DNA from: a virus
Virus record (IMG/VR): IMGVR_UViG_3300045282_000103
Span: 1 to 42,800 of that record
Reading direction: 5' to 3' (one strand)
DNA: 42,800 nt
Below, one piece after another: positions 21,698 to 28,074 of the stretch (the first letter of the stretch is position 1; every line of letters begins with the position of its first letter). The notes under the pieces are model-generated. The model had not been told where the DNA came from. It ran no database searches and saw only the letters and a list, made by a program, of their open reading frames with translations. The translations under genes were made by a program, and so were the position numbers.

Positions 21698-22038
21698 GGA
21701 ATCAGCCTCATTTGTCCTGTCTCTCGCTCGCGCCGCTCTCGTCTATGCTGCTTGTGAAGTTGCACGTCGTATCGTAAATGGCATCGTTGGCACATATGTT
21801 TGAGATGCTTCCTCCGTGCGCATCTCTGGTTATGGCAAAGATGTGCGGTAGTAAGAACCACTCTTCCCCGAGCCCATATAGCCGGTTGCCCATTGCGCTC
21901 AACGCAGCGCCGTGGCCCTCCGGTTGTGCGGTGCAATCCACATTCACCCGTACATTCACAACGGCCCCCGCTTCGCTTGGCAATCTCGGCAACAATCTGC
22001 TTCCAATTCTTTGGATACTTATTTATGTCCGTGGGCAT
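21694..22038 (-). CDS. HNH endonuclease-like protein, 114 aa
   Basis: CECTGECGLH then VLTTAHLCHNQRCARRKHLKHMCQRCHLRYD: a Cys-rich HNH fold (H, N and H residues in TAHLCHN...CHLRYD). I choose ATG 22038 (MPTDINKYP); an in-frame TTG lies further upstream. Small free-standing HNH proteins of this kind are common in phages and often sit near packaging or recombination genes. Confidence 0.8.
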   Translation of the reverse strand: MPTDINKYPKNWKQIVAEIAKRSGGRCECTGECGLHRTTGGPRRCVERNGQPAIWARGRVVLTTAHLCHNQRCARRKHLKHMCQRCHLRYDVQLHKQHRRERRERETGQMRLIP

Positions 22039-22214
22039 CGCTTCCCAGGCAACGCCCGAAACAAGTTCTTCCAAGGCATCCTTGGTATGGCTTTATGCCC
22101 GCCCCACTCGCCAGCCCCAATCACCGTAAAGTTGGTACAGCGCACAGACCTGAGCAGCTTCAACGTCTTTCTCACCTTCGCCTTGTTTACGTTCACGTTA
22201 GGCTTCTTGGGCAC
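22023..22214 (-). CDS. Basic protein, 63 aa
   Basis: GTG 22214 lies in the end of the upstream HNH gene and the ORF runs into the next one. MPKKPNVNVNKAKVRKTLKL is strongly basic. It fills the space between two HNH genes. No family recognised; moderate support only. Confidence 0.5.
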   Translation of the reverse strand: MPKKPNVNVNKAKVRKTLKLLRSVRCTNFTVIGAGEWGGHKAIPRMPWKNLFRALPGKRCPRT

Positions 22215-22578
22215 GTAGGCTCCTGTTCGTCCAGCGTGTCGTGCGGTTGTGACGAGCTATGTGGCAGCGCATGCAAATAGCCCGCGTTCCAGCTTCTGAA
22301 TCATCACCGCCATTCGCCAGCGATGGGTCATGGTCTAGCTCCATCGTTTCCCAATCCAGATTCCTGTTGCATCGATGCCCCGTCACGCCCCGTATCGGCA
22401 TCTCACAGAATCCCCGGCTGCGCAGAAACACTTTCAAGCGCAGCTCCGTCATATCTAGGCCAAACAAAAAGGTCAGCAGCTCGCCGTCCTTGCTGCGCTT
22501 GATGTATGAACGGGGGTCAACGAAGCCAGCGGCGGCAGTGGCTTCCCGGTCAAATAGGTTTGGGCGTAGGCGTTTCAT
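22198..22578 (-). CDS. HNH endonuclease, 126 aa
   Basis: C-terminal half shows CEMPIRGVTGHRCNRNLDWE, then LDHDPSLANGG and CMRCHIARHNRTT, the betabeta-alpha-metal HNH pattern with flanking cysteines. ATGA overlap with the 105-aa gene. Probably a nicking or double-strand nuclease used in recombination or as a free-standing mobile gene. Confidence 0.85.
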   Translation of the reverse strand: MKRLRPNLFDREATAAAGFVDPRSYIKRSKDGELLTFLFGLDMTELRLKVFLRSRGFCEMPIRGVTGHRCNRNLDWETMELDHDPSLANGGDDSEAGTRAICMRCHIARHNRTTRWTNRSLRAQEA

Positions 22579-22892
22579 GCGTTTTCTAAGCTTTCGTGCT
22601 GCTCGTCTTTGCCACCCCAGCTATCCAGTAATTCGTTGCTGGGCTGCTCGATGAGTTTCAGCATGATTTCAATGCCCAAATCCTTGCCACAGCGCTCGAT
22701 GTACCTGTTTAGCTGCGTCCCAAGCCGCAACTTCTGGTCCGGGGGTAACTTGATGAGCATGGGCCTCTTGTTCATGGCCTGTTCCCGGCGTCGGCGCTTC
22801 GGGCAGTCGAGCAGCAAGCCGTCCGTAAACATCCCTTCCGGCATGGTCCTGACAAGCTGCAAGGCTTCCTCGCGGTCATGCACTAGCGCCAT
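22575..22892 (-). CDS. Helical protein after the recombinase, 105 aa
   Basis: TAATG overlap with the ERF gene. Helical with a central basic stretch (KRRRREQAMNKRPMLIKLPP) and Cys in RYIERCGKDLG. The segment LIKLPPDQKLRLGTQLNRYI could be a ribbon-helix-helix-like DNA-binding region. Works next to the annealing protein; function unknown. Confidence 0.7.
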   Translation of the reverse strand: MALVHDREEALQLVRTMPEGMFTDGLLLDCPKRRRREQAMNKRPMLIKLPPDQKLRLGTQLNRYIERCGKDLGIEIMLKLIEQPSNELLDSWGGKDEQHESLENA

Positions 22893-23686
22893 TAGTCAGC
22901 CGCCTTAAGTTGCTTGACAGGGACTGCGCACTGCTCAAGCTCGGCTAGAAGGGCCTCCATAGGCTTTCCCGTTGGCACCCAAACCTCTTCGCCATTCCCG
23001 CTCATGTACTTCTTGAGGATGGCCCGCAAGCCTTCGGCAGCAACCTCGTTTAGTCCCGCCCCGAACTCTTTCAGGTTCATAAACACAGCCCGGTGGCCGT
23101 TGAACTTGTCGGGAGCCGTCCAGAATAGCGTTTGCTGCGATTTGGAGCCATTCTCCGGGATTTTAGGCTCATCCTTGAAGGCTTTCCCCTTCTTTTGCCG
23201 CTCCACCTCTGCGGCAACTGCTTTGTCCACGGAAGTATCCGCTTCGGGGTCAGATTCATCAGGGATTAGGAAGGCGTGTCTCAGCCCGTATTTGAGAGCG
23301 CCAGTCATGGCCTTGTAGACGGCCTTGTCGCCCTTGTCAGTACCAGTACCGTAGCTATGGAGCACGATAGGCAGAGTTTCCGGCGCATCGCCATCAAAGA
23401 ACGAGAACTGCATCTTCACGTCCACAGCCTGCATGTGGCCTTCTTTGGCGGGGATCTCATAATTGCGAATTTCGATTACGTCGGCCACGAGGTAGACATT
23501 GCGCTCTGACAAGGCTTTCCTGACCAGCCATGCCACATCTGCGGCCTTGACGTAGGCGTATTTCTGGAACTCGTTTCGACCGCGCTTGTCCACGTTGTCA
23601 ATCTCGGCAACGATGTCGGCAAGTTTCTGCACAAGCGTCTTGGGCTTTGCTGGCGTTTCTGGCTGCTCGTTCTGCTCTTCGCTCAC
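22892..23686 (-). CDS. ERF-family single-strand annealing recombinase, 264 aa
   Basis: N-terminal core KLADIVAEIDNVDKRGRNEF, FQKYAYVKAADV and later SYGTGTDKGDKAVYKAMTGA then LKYGLRHAFLIP are hallmarks of the ERF superfamily (P22 Erf-like). It anneals complementary strands and could circularise or recombine terminally redundant genomes, which fits headful packaging. GTG 23686 has AAGGAGG just upstream and overlaps the previous TGA; in-frame codons further upstream lack a ribosome site. The main replication/recombination gene visible in this phage. Confidence 0.92.
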   Translation of the reverse strand: MSEEQNEQPETPAKPKTLVQKLADIVAEIDNVDKRGRNEFQKYAYVKAADVAWLVRKALSERNVYLVADVIEIRNYEIPAKEGHMQAVDVKMQFSFFDGDAPETLPIVLHSYGTGTDKGDKAVYKAMTGALKYGLRHAFLIPDESDPEADTSVDKAVAAEVERQKKGKAFKDEPKIPENGSKSQQTLFWTAPDKFNGHRAVFMNLKEFGAGLNEVAAEGLRAILKKYMSGNGEEVWVPTGKPMEALLAELEQCAVPVKQLKAAD

Positions 23687-23919
23687 GCCGCCTCCTTGAA
23701 ATATTCCTGTAAGCACAAATCAGCATCGTCCAGGACAATCTGAACCCAGGCAACGATTGCTTCCTCTTCCGTAGCCCCATACCCGACAAAGTGGTTTTTG
23801 GGACAGATGTACTTTTCTCCATCCCAATCTGCGTCCAGCGTGTTGTTATCGTAAGCACACCAATCGTAATTGCGCGTCGGGATTGGAGGGCAGATGCACG
23901 TAGTTTTGAGGTCAATCAT
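23683..23919 (-). CDS. Small Cys-containing protein, 78 aa
   Basis: ATG 23919 preceded by AAGGAG at 8 nt. MIDLKTTCICPPIPTRNYDW, then EKYICPKNHFVGYGATEEEA, then an acidic helix. Looks like a small phage 'Gp' protein with a strand-rich N-terminal half and helical end. Function unknown. Confidence 0.75.
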   Translation of the reverse strand: MIDLKTTCICPPIPTRNYDWCAYDNNTLDADWDGEKYICPKNHFVGYGATEEEAIVAWVQIVLDDADLCLQEYFKEAA

Positions 23920-24092
23920 GGCCAAATCTCCTTTTCTTCGTGACACGGACACGCGCAATCATCCGAGCTACACAAAATGCACCACTTATGGCGGCATAGG
24001 TTCGTCAGCCCGTCCGATGCGCTCTCTCGCTCGGCGTAGCGGTAGACGGCTTCTTGCTCTCTATCATTCTCATACTGAGAATTGGCGCTCAT
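23916..24092 (-). CDS. Zinc-site micro-protein, 58 aa
   Basis: MSANSQYENDREQEAVYRYA, then CRHKWCILCSSDDCACPCHE, a dense Cys/His cluster. GAGGAG precedes ATG 24092. ATGA overlaps at both ends show it belongs to the operon. Likely a small zinc-binding regulator or adaptor. Confidence 0.8.
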   Translation of the reverse strand: MSANSQYENDREQEAVYRYAERESASDGLTNLCRHKWCILCSSDDCACPCHEEKEIWP

Positions 24093-24307
24093 AGGTCTCC
24101 TCGCGTTGAAATCAGCAGCGAAGCCGCCGCCGCTCGCAGCAAGTCCTCAAACTTGGCATCCTTCTCCGCTTGGTACATGGCCTCGAAATGGTCCACGGCT
24201 GGCCCGTAGGTGCTGCGCAAGTGGTTGACAGGCGTCTCCGGGCACTCTCGCCGCATCCCGCAATAGGAGCGGTAGAACAGTTCGTCGATGTAGTCCAGTG
24301 CGCTCAT
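24089..24307 (-). CDS. Small helical protein, 72 aa
   Basis: AAAGGAGG lies 7 nt before ATG 24307, the best ribosome site in the early region; it sits inside the end of the 50-aa leader gene. MSALDYIDELFYRSYCGMRR then a charged helix. Function unknown. Confidence 0.8.
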   Translation of the reverse strand: MSALDYIDELFYRSYCGMRRECPETPVNHLRSTYGPAVDHFEAMYQAEKDAKFEDLLRAAAASLLISTRGDL

Positions 24308-24456
24308 GCCGATACCTCCTTTGATAGACGGTGCGCCCGCAATTCTTCCAGCAAGATAAGCACCATCGGGCCGGGCTTGCGGCCTTGAGCCTTGGCCGAT
24401 TCCTTGATGAACTTCCACAGCTCGCCTTTCGGCTTAATGAGTATTGGTTTCGCCAT
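24304..24456 (-). CDS. First early gene, 50 aa, RHH-like
   Basis: MAKPILIKPKGELWKFIKES then a helix ending LRAHRLSKEVSA. The strand-helix-helix pattern suggests a ribbon-helix-helix DNA-binding protein. ATG 24456 has no Shine-Dalgarno, and the predicted transcription start is only about 4 nt upstream. The TGA overlaps the next ATG. As first gene of the early operon it could be an autoregulator. Confidence 0.7.
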   Translation of the reverse strand: MAKPILIKPKGELWKFIKESAKAQGRKPGPMVLILLEELRAHRLSKEVSA

Positions 24457-24466
24457 AACAGGGACA

Positions 24467-24495
24467 ACTTTAGATTAATTAAATTTTAGTGTCAA
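24467..24495 (-). promoter_or_regulatory. Early promoter (sigma70-like)
   Basis: TTGACA (24495-24490), 17-nt A/T-rich spacer, TAAAGT (24472-24467). Reads into the whole early operon. Predicted start about 24460, leaving a nearly leaderless message for the first gene. Confidence 0.75.
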
Positions 24496-24545
24496 TCACT
24501 ATTTTGGGAATAAACGTACTAGGACTAATAGCTGAGGAAAACTAC

Positions 24546-24612
24546 CAGGGGCAGGAAAGGTTAGCTTGGAAGGAGGCGCTAACGCTAGGGGTCCTGTGAG
24601 GTCCTGCCCCTG
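24546..24612. repeat. 11-bp inverted repeat with structured loop (terminator or origin candidate)
   Basis: CAGGGGCAGGA (24546-24556) pairs with TCCTGCCCCTG (24602-24612). The 45-nt loop contains an inner GTTAGC/GCTAAC pair and a repeated GGTCCTG. It lies between the last lysis-region gene and the early promoter. It may end late transcription, or be an origin or branched RNA. Confidence 0.6.
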
Positions 24613-24620
24613 ACTTGTGC

Positions 24621-24923
24621 TTAGCTGATCTGGCTAATCGTCCCGCCTGTTGCGGGAGCCGTCAGCAAAGGTACCGTGGCCGTGGCTGATACCGCCGTGC
24701 CGTCAGAAGCCGTGCCCTTGACCGTCAACACGTACTGCGTGAGCGTGTCGGCTGCCACGTCCGTAGCCTGCACCGTGTTCCCTGTGGGGTCGGTCGGCAC
24801 TGGAGCGAACGAGATGCCGGGGTCATCGGCCGTCCAAACAACTGGTGCACCCGGCGTCATTCCGCCATTCCAATTAATTTGAAAGACTGAACTTCCACCT
24901 ACTTTAGTTCCTGTGATAGCCAA
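24621..24923 (-). CDS. Ig-like domain protein, 100 aa
   Basis: TTG 24923 behind AAAGGAG, in a context nearly identical to the coat gene start. The sequence (VVWTADDPGISFAPV, TQYVLTVKGTASDGTAVSAT) is a bacterial Ig-like (Big_2-type) fold, seen in phage decoration and surface-adhesion domains. Ends in TPATGGTISQ..., a tail shared with the next upstream protein. Last gene of the late block. Probably exposed on virions or released at lysis. Confidence 0.8.
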   Translation of the reverse strand: MAITGTKVGGSSVFQINWNGGMTPGAPVVWTADDPGISFAPVPTDPTGNTVQATDVAADTLTQYVLTVKGTASDGTAVSATATVPLLTAPATGGTISQIS

Positions 24924-24936
24924 GGCAATTCTCCTT

Positions 24937-25134
24937 TTATTTTAACTGTGAAATCGTCCCGCCCGTTGCCGGGGTTACTGATTGGCCGCCGATAGCGTCC
25001 AAAATCTGTCGCAGCACGTCTGTTTCTATGTCTATGCTGTCCTGAATGCCCTGTAAGCGGTCGTTAGCCTCTTCTTGCTGGCAGAGCACCTTCTCTAGCA
25101 GTTCGCGCTCGCTACGCTCTCTATGCTCGTTCAT
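24937..25134 (-). CDS. Coiled-coil protein with shared C-terminal tag, 65 aa
   Basis: MNEHRERSERELLEKVLCQQ then a heptad-like helix (NDRLQGIQDSIDIETDVLRQ) and the end TPATGGTISQLK. ATG 25134 lies 4 nt after the stop of the small membrane protein. The end is nearly identical to that of the Ig-like protein downstream. Confidence 0.75.
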   Translation of the reverse strand: MNEHRERSERELLEKVLCQQEEANDRLQGIQDSIDIETDVLRQILDAIGGQSVTPATGGTISQLK

Positions 25135-25138
25135 GGGC

Positions 25139-25297
25139 CTATCTGATAAGGAAGCTGGCCGCAAAGAAGCATAACCCCGCGCTGATAAGTCTCCAGCTCC
25201 AGGGATAATTCGGGTCACCGCGATAGGTGAATCCACCGATGGCGAAAAGGACGATGGAAACAACCAGCAAGACTTCATGAATACTCATAGTTGCCAT
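25139..25297 (-). CDS. Holin candidate, two membrane helices, 52 aa
   Basis: GGAGAGAGA precedes ATG 25297. First helix VLLVVSIVLFAIGGF, a polar loop (YRGDPNYPWSW), second helix LISAGLCFFAASFLI. Small two-helix proteins beside endolysin genes are typical class II holins. Too short for the usual length cut-off. Confidence 0.65.
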   Translation of the reverse strand: MATMSIHEVLLVVSIVLFAIGGFTYRGDPNYPWSWRLISAGLCFFAASFLIR

Positions 25298-25332
25298 TCT
25301 CTCTCCGGGCTGGGGAGCCGCGCTATCTAAAA

Positions 25333-25569
25333 CTAGACCTTTGGCAATTGCTCCTCTAACGGGATCTTGCTCAAATCAATAGGCATGCCGGTTTCTTGCT
25401 GATAGGCTTGCAGGGCGTTGGTGAGAATCTTCTGGAACGCCTGCTCGATGGCGATGGGCATACCAAAGCCGGGGATGGCCGAGAGCGCCCCCAGCACAAG
25501 ATTGATGATAGCGAGAATGTTCTGGAGCTTCGATGGCGGTGCCGGGCTTGGCATAGGTAGAGTGCTCAT
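25333..25569 (-). CDS. Small membrane-associated protein, 78 aa
   Basis: One hydrophobic stretch (ILAIINLVLGALSAIPGFGM) followed by an amphipathic helix with Gln/Glu/Lys. ATGA overlap with the lipoprotein gene. Part of the lysis/envelope cluster; may be a holin-like or antiholin partner. Confidence 0.75.
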   Translation of the reverse strand: MSTLPMPSPAPPSKLQNILAIINLVLGALSAIPGFGMPIAIEQAFQKILTNALQAYQQETGMPIDLSKIPLEEQLPKV

Positions 25570-25967
25570 GGCTTCCCATTCTTGGCCGCTGTCAGGGCCA
25601 CAGTCTTGGCGTTCACGTCTGCGAGCGTTGCGCTGAGATTGTCAGACATGGCCGTAGTCGCTTGGCCTTGCATCGCCGCGCCGTGGTAGACCATGTACGC
25701 CTTCTGCGCTACGTTGTAGGAATCAATCAAATAGCTGAGCGTGGTGCGCACCATCGGAGCGATGTTCGCGGGGAAGCCGTCGCTCGTAGAGAGCTGCGTC
25801 TTGGTGCTCTCAATGATGCTGTGGGCCACAAGGAGCGAATCGTAGGCTCCAGAATCAAACGTGTTGGCCGCACCTGGGTGGATGGGCCGGGCAGCACATC
25901 CGTAGAACATCACGGCGACGAGCAGGACAGCTAACTTACGGTTGTTTCGGTGTAGGTGCTGGTACAT
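25566..25967 (-). CDS. Phage lipoprotein, 133 aa
   Basis: N-terminus NRKLAVLLVAVMFYGCAARP has a positive n-region, hydrophobic stretch and lipobox-like FYGC, so Cys24 would be lipidated. The rest is helical. Located with endolysin and holin candidates, so an outer-membrane spanin-like or superinfection-blocking lipoprotein is possible. Longer than most Rz1 proteins. Confidence 0.8.
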   Translation of the reverse strand: MYQHLHRNNRKLAVLLVAVMFYGCAARPIHPGAANTFDSGAYDSLLVAHSIIESTKTQLSTSDGFPANIAPMVRTTLSYLIDSYNVAQKAYMVYHGAAMQGQATTAMSDNLSATLADVNAKTVALTAAKNGKP

Positions 25968-26265
25968 CGGGGCTTCCTTTCGGCGGCTGGACTGCGACGA
26001 TTTGCGGCATTCCCGCTAAGTCGGTCTGCCTGTTCAATGCTCCCTGGAAATTAGGGCTGCTCTCAACGGATGTGTTATTGGCGCGGGCTAGGTTAGAAGC
26101 CAGCCTGTTCATGAATCTGAACCAGAACTGATAGGAACCAGAGGATTGGGCTGTCGGGGCTGGCAGCGAAGTGGCAAAAATGGTCAATCCAGAGTTTGCC
26201 GCCCAAGTTGCGATTGCTGTAGTTGCTATTTGATGCTGCCCAAGGAATGTGAGGATAGCGGACAT
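25936..26265 (-). CDS. Lysis-region protein, 109 aa
   Basis: MSAILTFLGQHQIATTAIAT then a moderately hydrophobic N-terminal half and a Pro-rich, polar C-terminus (PPKGSPDVPAPTPKQP). Lies 24 nt after the endopeptidase gene and overlaps the lipoprotein gene. Function unknown; possibly a spanin-like or membrane accessory factor. Confidence 0.7.
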   Translation of the reverse strand: MSAILTFLGQHQIATTAIATWAANSGLTIFATSLPAPTAQSSGSYQFWFRFMNRLASNLARANNTSVESSPNFQGALNRQTDLAGMPQIVAVQPPKGSPDVPAPTPKQP

Positions 26266-26289
26266 GCCTGCTAATTTTATATTCGTCTT

Positions 26290-26760
26290 TTATTCGCCTG
26301 TCAACGGAAAAAGCGAATCCCAAACGGCTTTTAACCCCTGTGTTGCGAATATCTCCCGCATGGCGTCCGATGGCCCTGCTGGCAGCTCTTGGGGATAAAA
26401 GTGCGGGTAATCCGGCTTGACATGGGTCCAGTGTGCGCCTTCCTCCAGCCCGCAAGCCAGCCCTTTGGCCAGCATGTCCTTCCAGCGTGAATCGTTGGCA
26501 TCCCAATCGGGTATTCCTTCCGTCATCGGCACGAGGTCAACGGCGAGGCCGAAGTTGTGAAGCGACTGCCCACCTTGAGCGTTGGTGACGATGCGCCCCG
26601 GCAAGCTGCGGCCTTGAGCGTAAATGGCATCCTGTTCGGCGTAGGTGCGAAGCCCCTGCACCACGCGGATCGGGAAACTCAGCATATCGGCGAGCTGGTG
26701 GACACGTCTTGAGAGTTCCGGGTGTACTAGCTCTAGGCGCGCTTCACTGATGGCATCCAT
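26290..26760 (-). CDS. Endolysin, M15 peptidase (L-Ala-D-Glu/D-Ala-D-Ala type), 156 aa
   Basis: VVQGLRTYAEQDAIYAQGR, then QSLHNFGLAVDLVP with zinc ligands H68 and D75, then THVKPDYPHF with D117 and H120: the M15C (CwlK/Ply500-like) peptidase signature. It cleaves peptidoglycan stem peptides to release progeny. No signal peptide, so it needs a holin; candidates lie just downstream. Confidence 0.93.
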   Translation of the reverse strand: MDAISEARLELVHPELSRRVHQLADMLSFPIRVVQGLRTYAEQDAIYAQGRSLPGRIVTNAQGGQSLHNFGLAVDLVPMTEGIPDWDANDSRWKDMLAKGLACGLEEGAHWTHVKPDYPHFYPQELPAGPSDAMREIFATQGLKAVWDSLFPLTGE

Positions 26761-26998
26761 AAGGAGGCGGGGCAGTCAGCGCCAGGCCAACCGCCCCATG
26801 TCCAACGTGGTCAACTCTCCGTTTCCGCTCAGCTAAGTGGATGGCTGAGCTAAACTTTCTTCCACAGTGTCGGCATCTCAGCCGAAGCGACGGTTTCTCC
26901 GCGCAAACTATCCCGATTCCAGTCGTTGCCTCACGGGACGGGCCGCTTGCACCCCCATTCTGCCAAGTGCATTCTTTAGGGGTATAATCCGGAGACAA
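26744..26998 (-). CDS. Possible zinc-finger protein, 84 aa
   Basis: TTG 26998 start is weak. The centre, LRCRHCGRKFSSAIHLAERK, resembles a C2H2/CxxC finger. The end overlaps the endolysin start. Support is the motif and the coverage of an otherwise empty gap. Confidence 0.5.
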   Translation of the reverse strand: MSPDYTPKECTWQNGGASGPSREATTGIGIVCAEKPSLRLRCRHCGRKFSSAIHLAERKRRVDHVGHGAVGLALTAPPPYGCHQ

Positions 26999-27192
26999 TG
27001 TTGGCTCACGTCAACGATCTCCCGTGCGCGTCTTTTTGCTGTTCTCGGTTGTCCCGCAACTTCTATCCCAACTTTTGGCGGTACCGACTGTCGAACGTCA
27101 GTCGTAGCTAGGAGCCGTTCGCTGCGGGCCTGCACAGCCCTGGTAGTATCGCTTAAAACCTCCTTACCGCTCTGCGCGGTTCACTGTGGAAC
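26999..27192 (-). other. Gap without a convincing gene
   Basis: About 190 bp. On the minus strand there is a strong AAGGAGG near 27158 with no usable start codon at the right spacing, an open frame from about 27185 to 26908 whose first start is a GTG at 27135, and a hairpin CGACTG/CAGTCG around 27066-27085. It could hold a non-coding RNA, a gene with an unusual start, or a decayed gene. Confidence 0.4.
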
Positions 27193-27369
27193 TCAAGCTT
27201 TCTTCCCGTGATTCTTGGGGTAAGATTCCAGTGCCTTCTTGAGCCTTTCCCTGCATTCCCGGTGAGGCTTCAAAATCTTCCGCAAGCCGATTATCAGATA
27301 CTCAGCGTCTTTTGGGAGAATCTCCTCATTGCAGGCCCCGCATATCAGCTTCTCATCTTCAGGCTCCAA
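27193..27369 (-). CDS. Small CxxC/HxxxC protein, 58 aa
   Basis: TTG 27369 start; KLICGACNEEILPKDAEYLI, then KPHRECRERLKKALESYP and a Lys/His end. CxxC plus HxxC forms a likely zinc site. Overlaps the end of the membrane protein gene by 11 nt. Confidence 0.6.
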   Translation of the reverse strand: MEPEDEKLICGACNEEILPKDAEYLIIGLRKILKPHRECRERLKKALESYPKNHGKKA

Positions 27370-27982
27370 CGGGCACCGCCCGGAGACGATATGCCAGCCA
27401 GCTAAAGCAGCAAATCCCTAGAGCTGGAGGCACGAGCCAGTTGATTTCCTGCCATTCCCGCCAGTTGAGCGTCCAGCCGAATGAGTACCCCGCCTGCGCC
27501 AGCCAGAACACCCCCAGCGGGAATATCAGGTCTGGACGCCTCATATAAGGGGCAAGAAAGACCGTCAGCGTGCCAGCCCACGCGAGAACGAAGCCCTCAG
27601 CTAAGGAGATAGCCAGGTACCCGTTTACGGGCTTGGGACAGCCCAGATAGGCCAGCTTTGTGAGCGAGGACGCCACAATGAACGCAATTGCAGCCGCTCT
27701 GAGCCTCCAATGGCGCTGCCTGAGGCAATCCAGCGTTATGTGGCAAACACACCACAAAATCAGCGCCGTGAAGAATGAATAGATGGCGGCGTACTGCCAA
27801 GACCAGTCGCCGTACCAAGAATGTACCGCCCAAACGAAGGGGATATAAACTAGTACGGACCACAGGTACCGCTCTATATTAGCTGGCGCTCGATTCCATA
27901 TTGCGAGCATCAGGCTTACTGCCACTAGGATTCCAGTCAAGTGTTCCTGCCTGTCCCATCTGAGCTTTGAGATATTCCACAT
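27359..27982 (-). CDS. Multi-pass membrane protein, 207 aa
   Basis: Five to six hydrophobic helices, for example LTGILVAVSLMLAIW, YLWSVLVYIPFVWAVH, FTALILWCVCHITLDC, LAEGFVLAWAGTLTVFL and INWLVPPALGICCFSWLAY. The start at 27982 overlaps the previous gene by 104 nt; a later ATG near residue 25 is possible. Large for a holin; may alter the host envelope or block superinfection. Confidence 0.75.
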   Translation of the reverse strand: MWNISKLRWDRQEHLTGILVAVSLMLAIWNRAPANIERYLWSVLVYIPFVWAVHSWYGDWSWQYAAIYSFFTALILWCVCHITLDCLRQRHWRLRAAAIAFIVASSLTKLAYLGCPKPVNGYLAISLAEGFVLAWAGTLTVFLAPYMRRPDLIFPLGVFWLAQAGYSFGWTLNWREWQEINWLVPPALGICCFSWLAYRLRAVPVGA

Positions 27983-28073
27983 CTTCCGGGGCCGCCTTGA
28001 AAGTCACCAGCCCCGTTTTTGATACGCTCACCACTGTTGCCGGGAAATGTCCCGGATGCCCACCCACGCCCAT
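27879..28073 (-). CDS. Small protein, 64 aa
   Basis: AAAGGAGCATTGAC precedes ATG 28073 (MGVGGHPGHFPATVVSVSKT). Starts 2 nt after the preceding stop. Mixed strand/helix, then polar. Function unknown. Confidence 0.75.
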   Translation of the reverse strand: MGVGGHPGHFPATVVSVSKTGLVTFKAAPEDVEYLKAQMGQAGTLDWNPSGSKPDARNMESSAS

Positions 28074-28074
28074 G

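Noticed and set aside
26983-26988. TATAAT on the plus strand
   Set aside because: No -35 at proper spacing and no plus-strand gene downstream.
27060-27090. tRNA-like end (GTTCGAC ... CCA) on the minus strand
   Set aside because: The T-arm cannot form the 5-bp stem with a 7-nt loop, and no acceptor or anticodon arm could be drawn.
26908-27135. 75-codon minus-strand ORF starting at GTG 27135
   Set aside because: The strong AAGGAGG is 24 nt too far upstream and the end overlaps the zinc-finger ORF; kept only as a gap observation.
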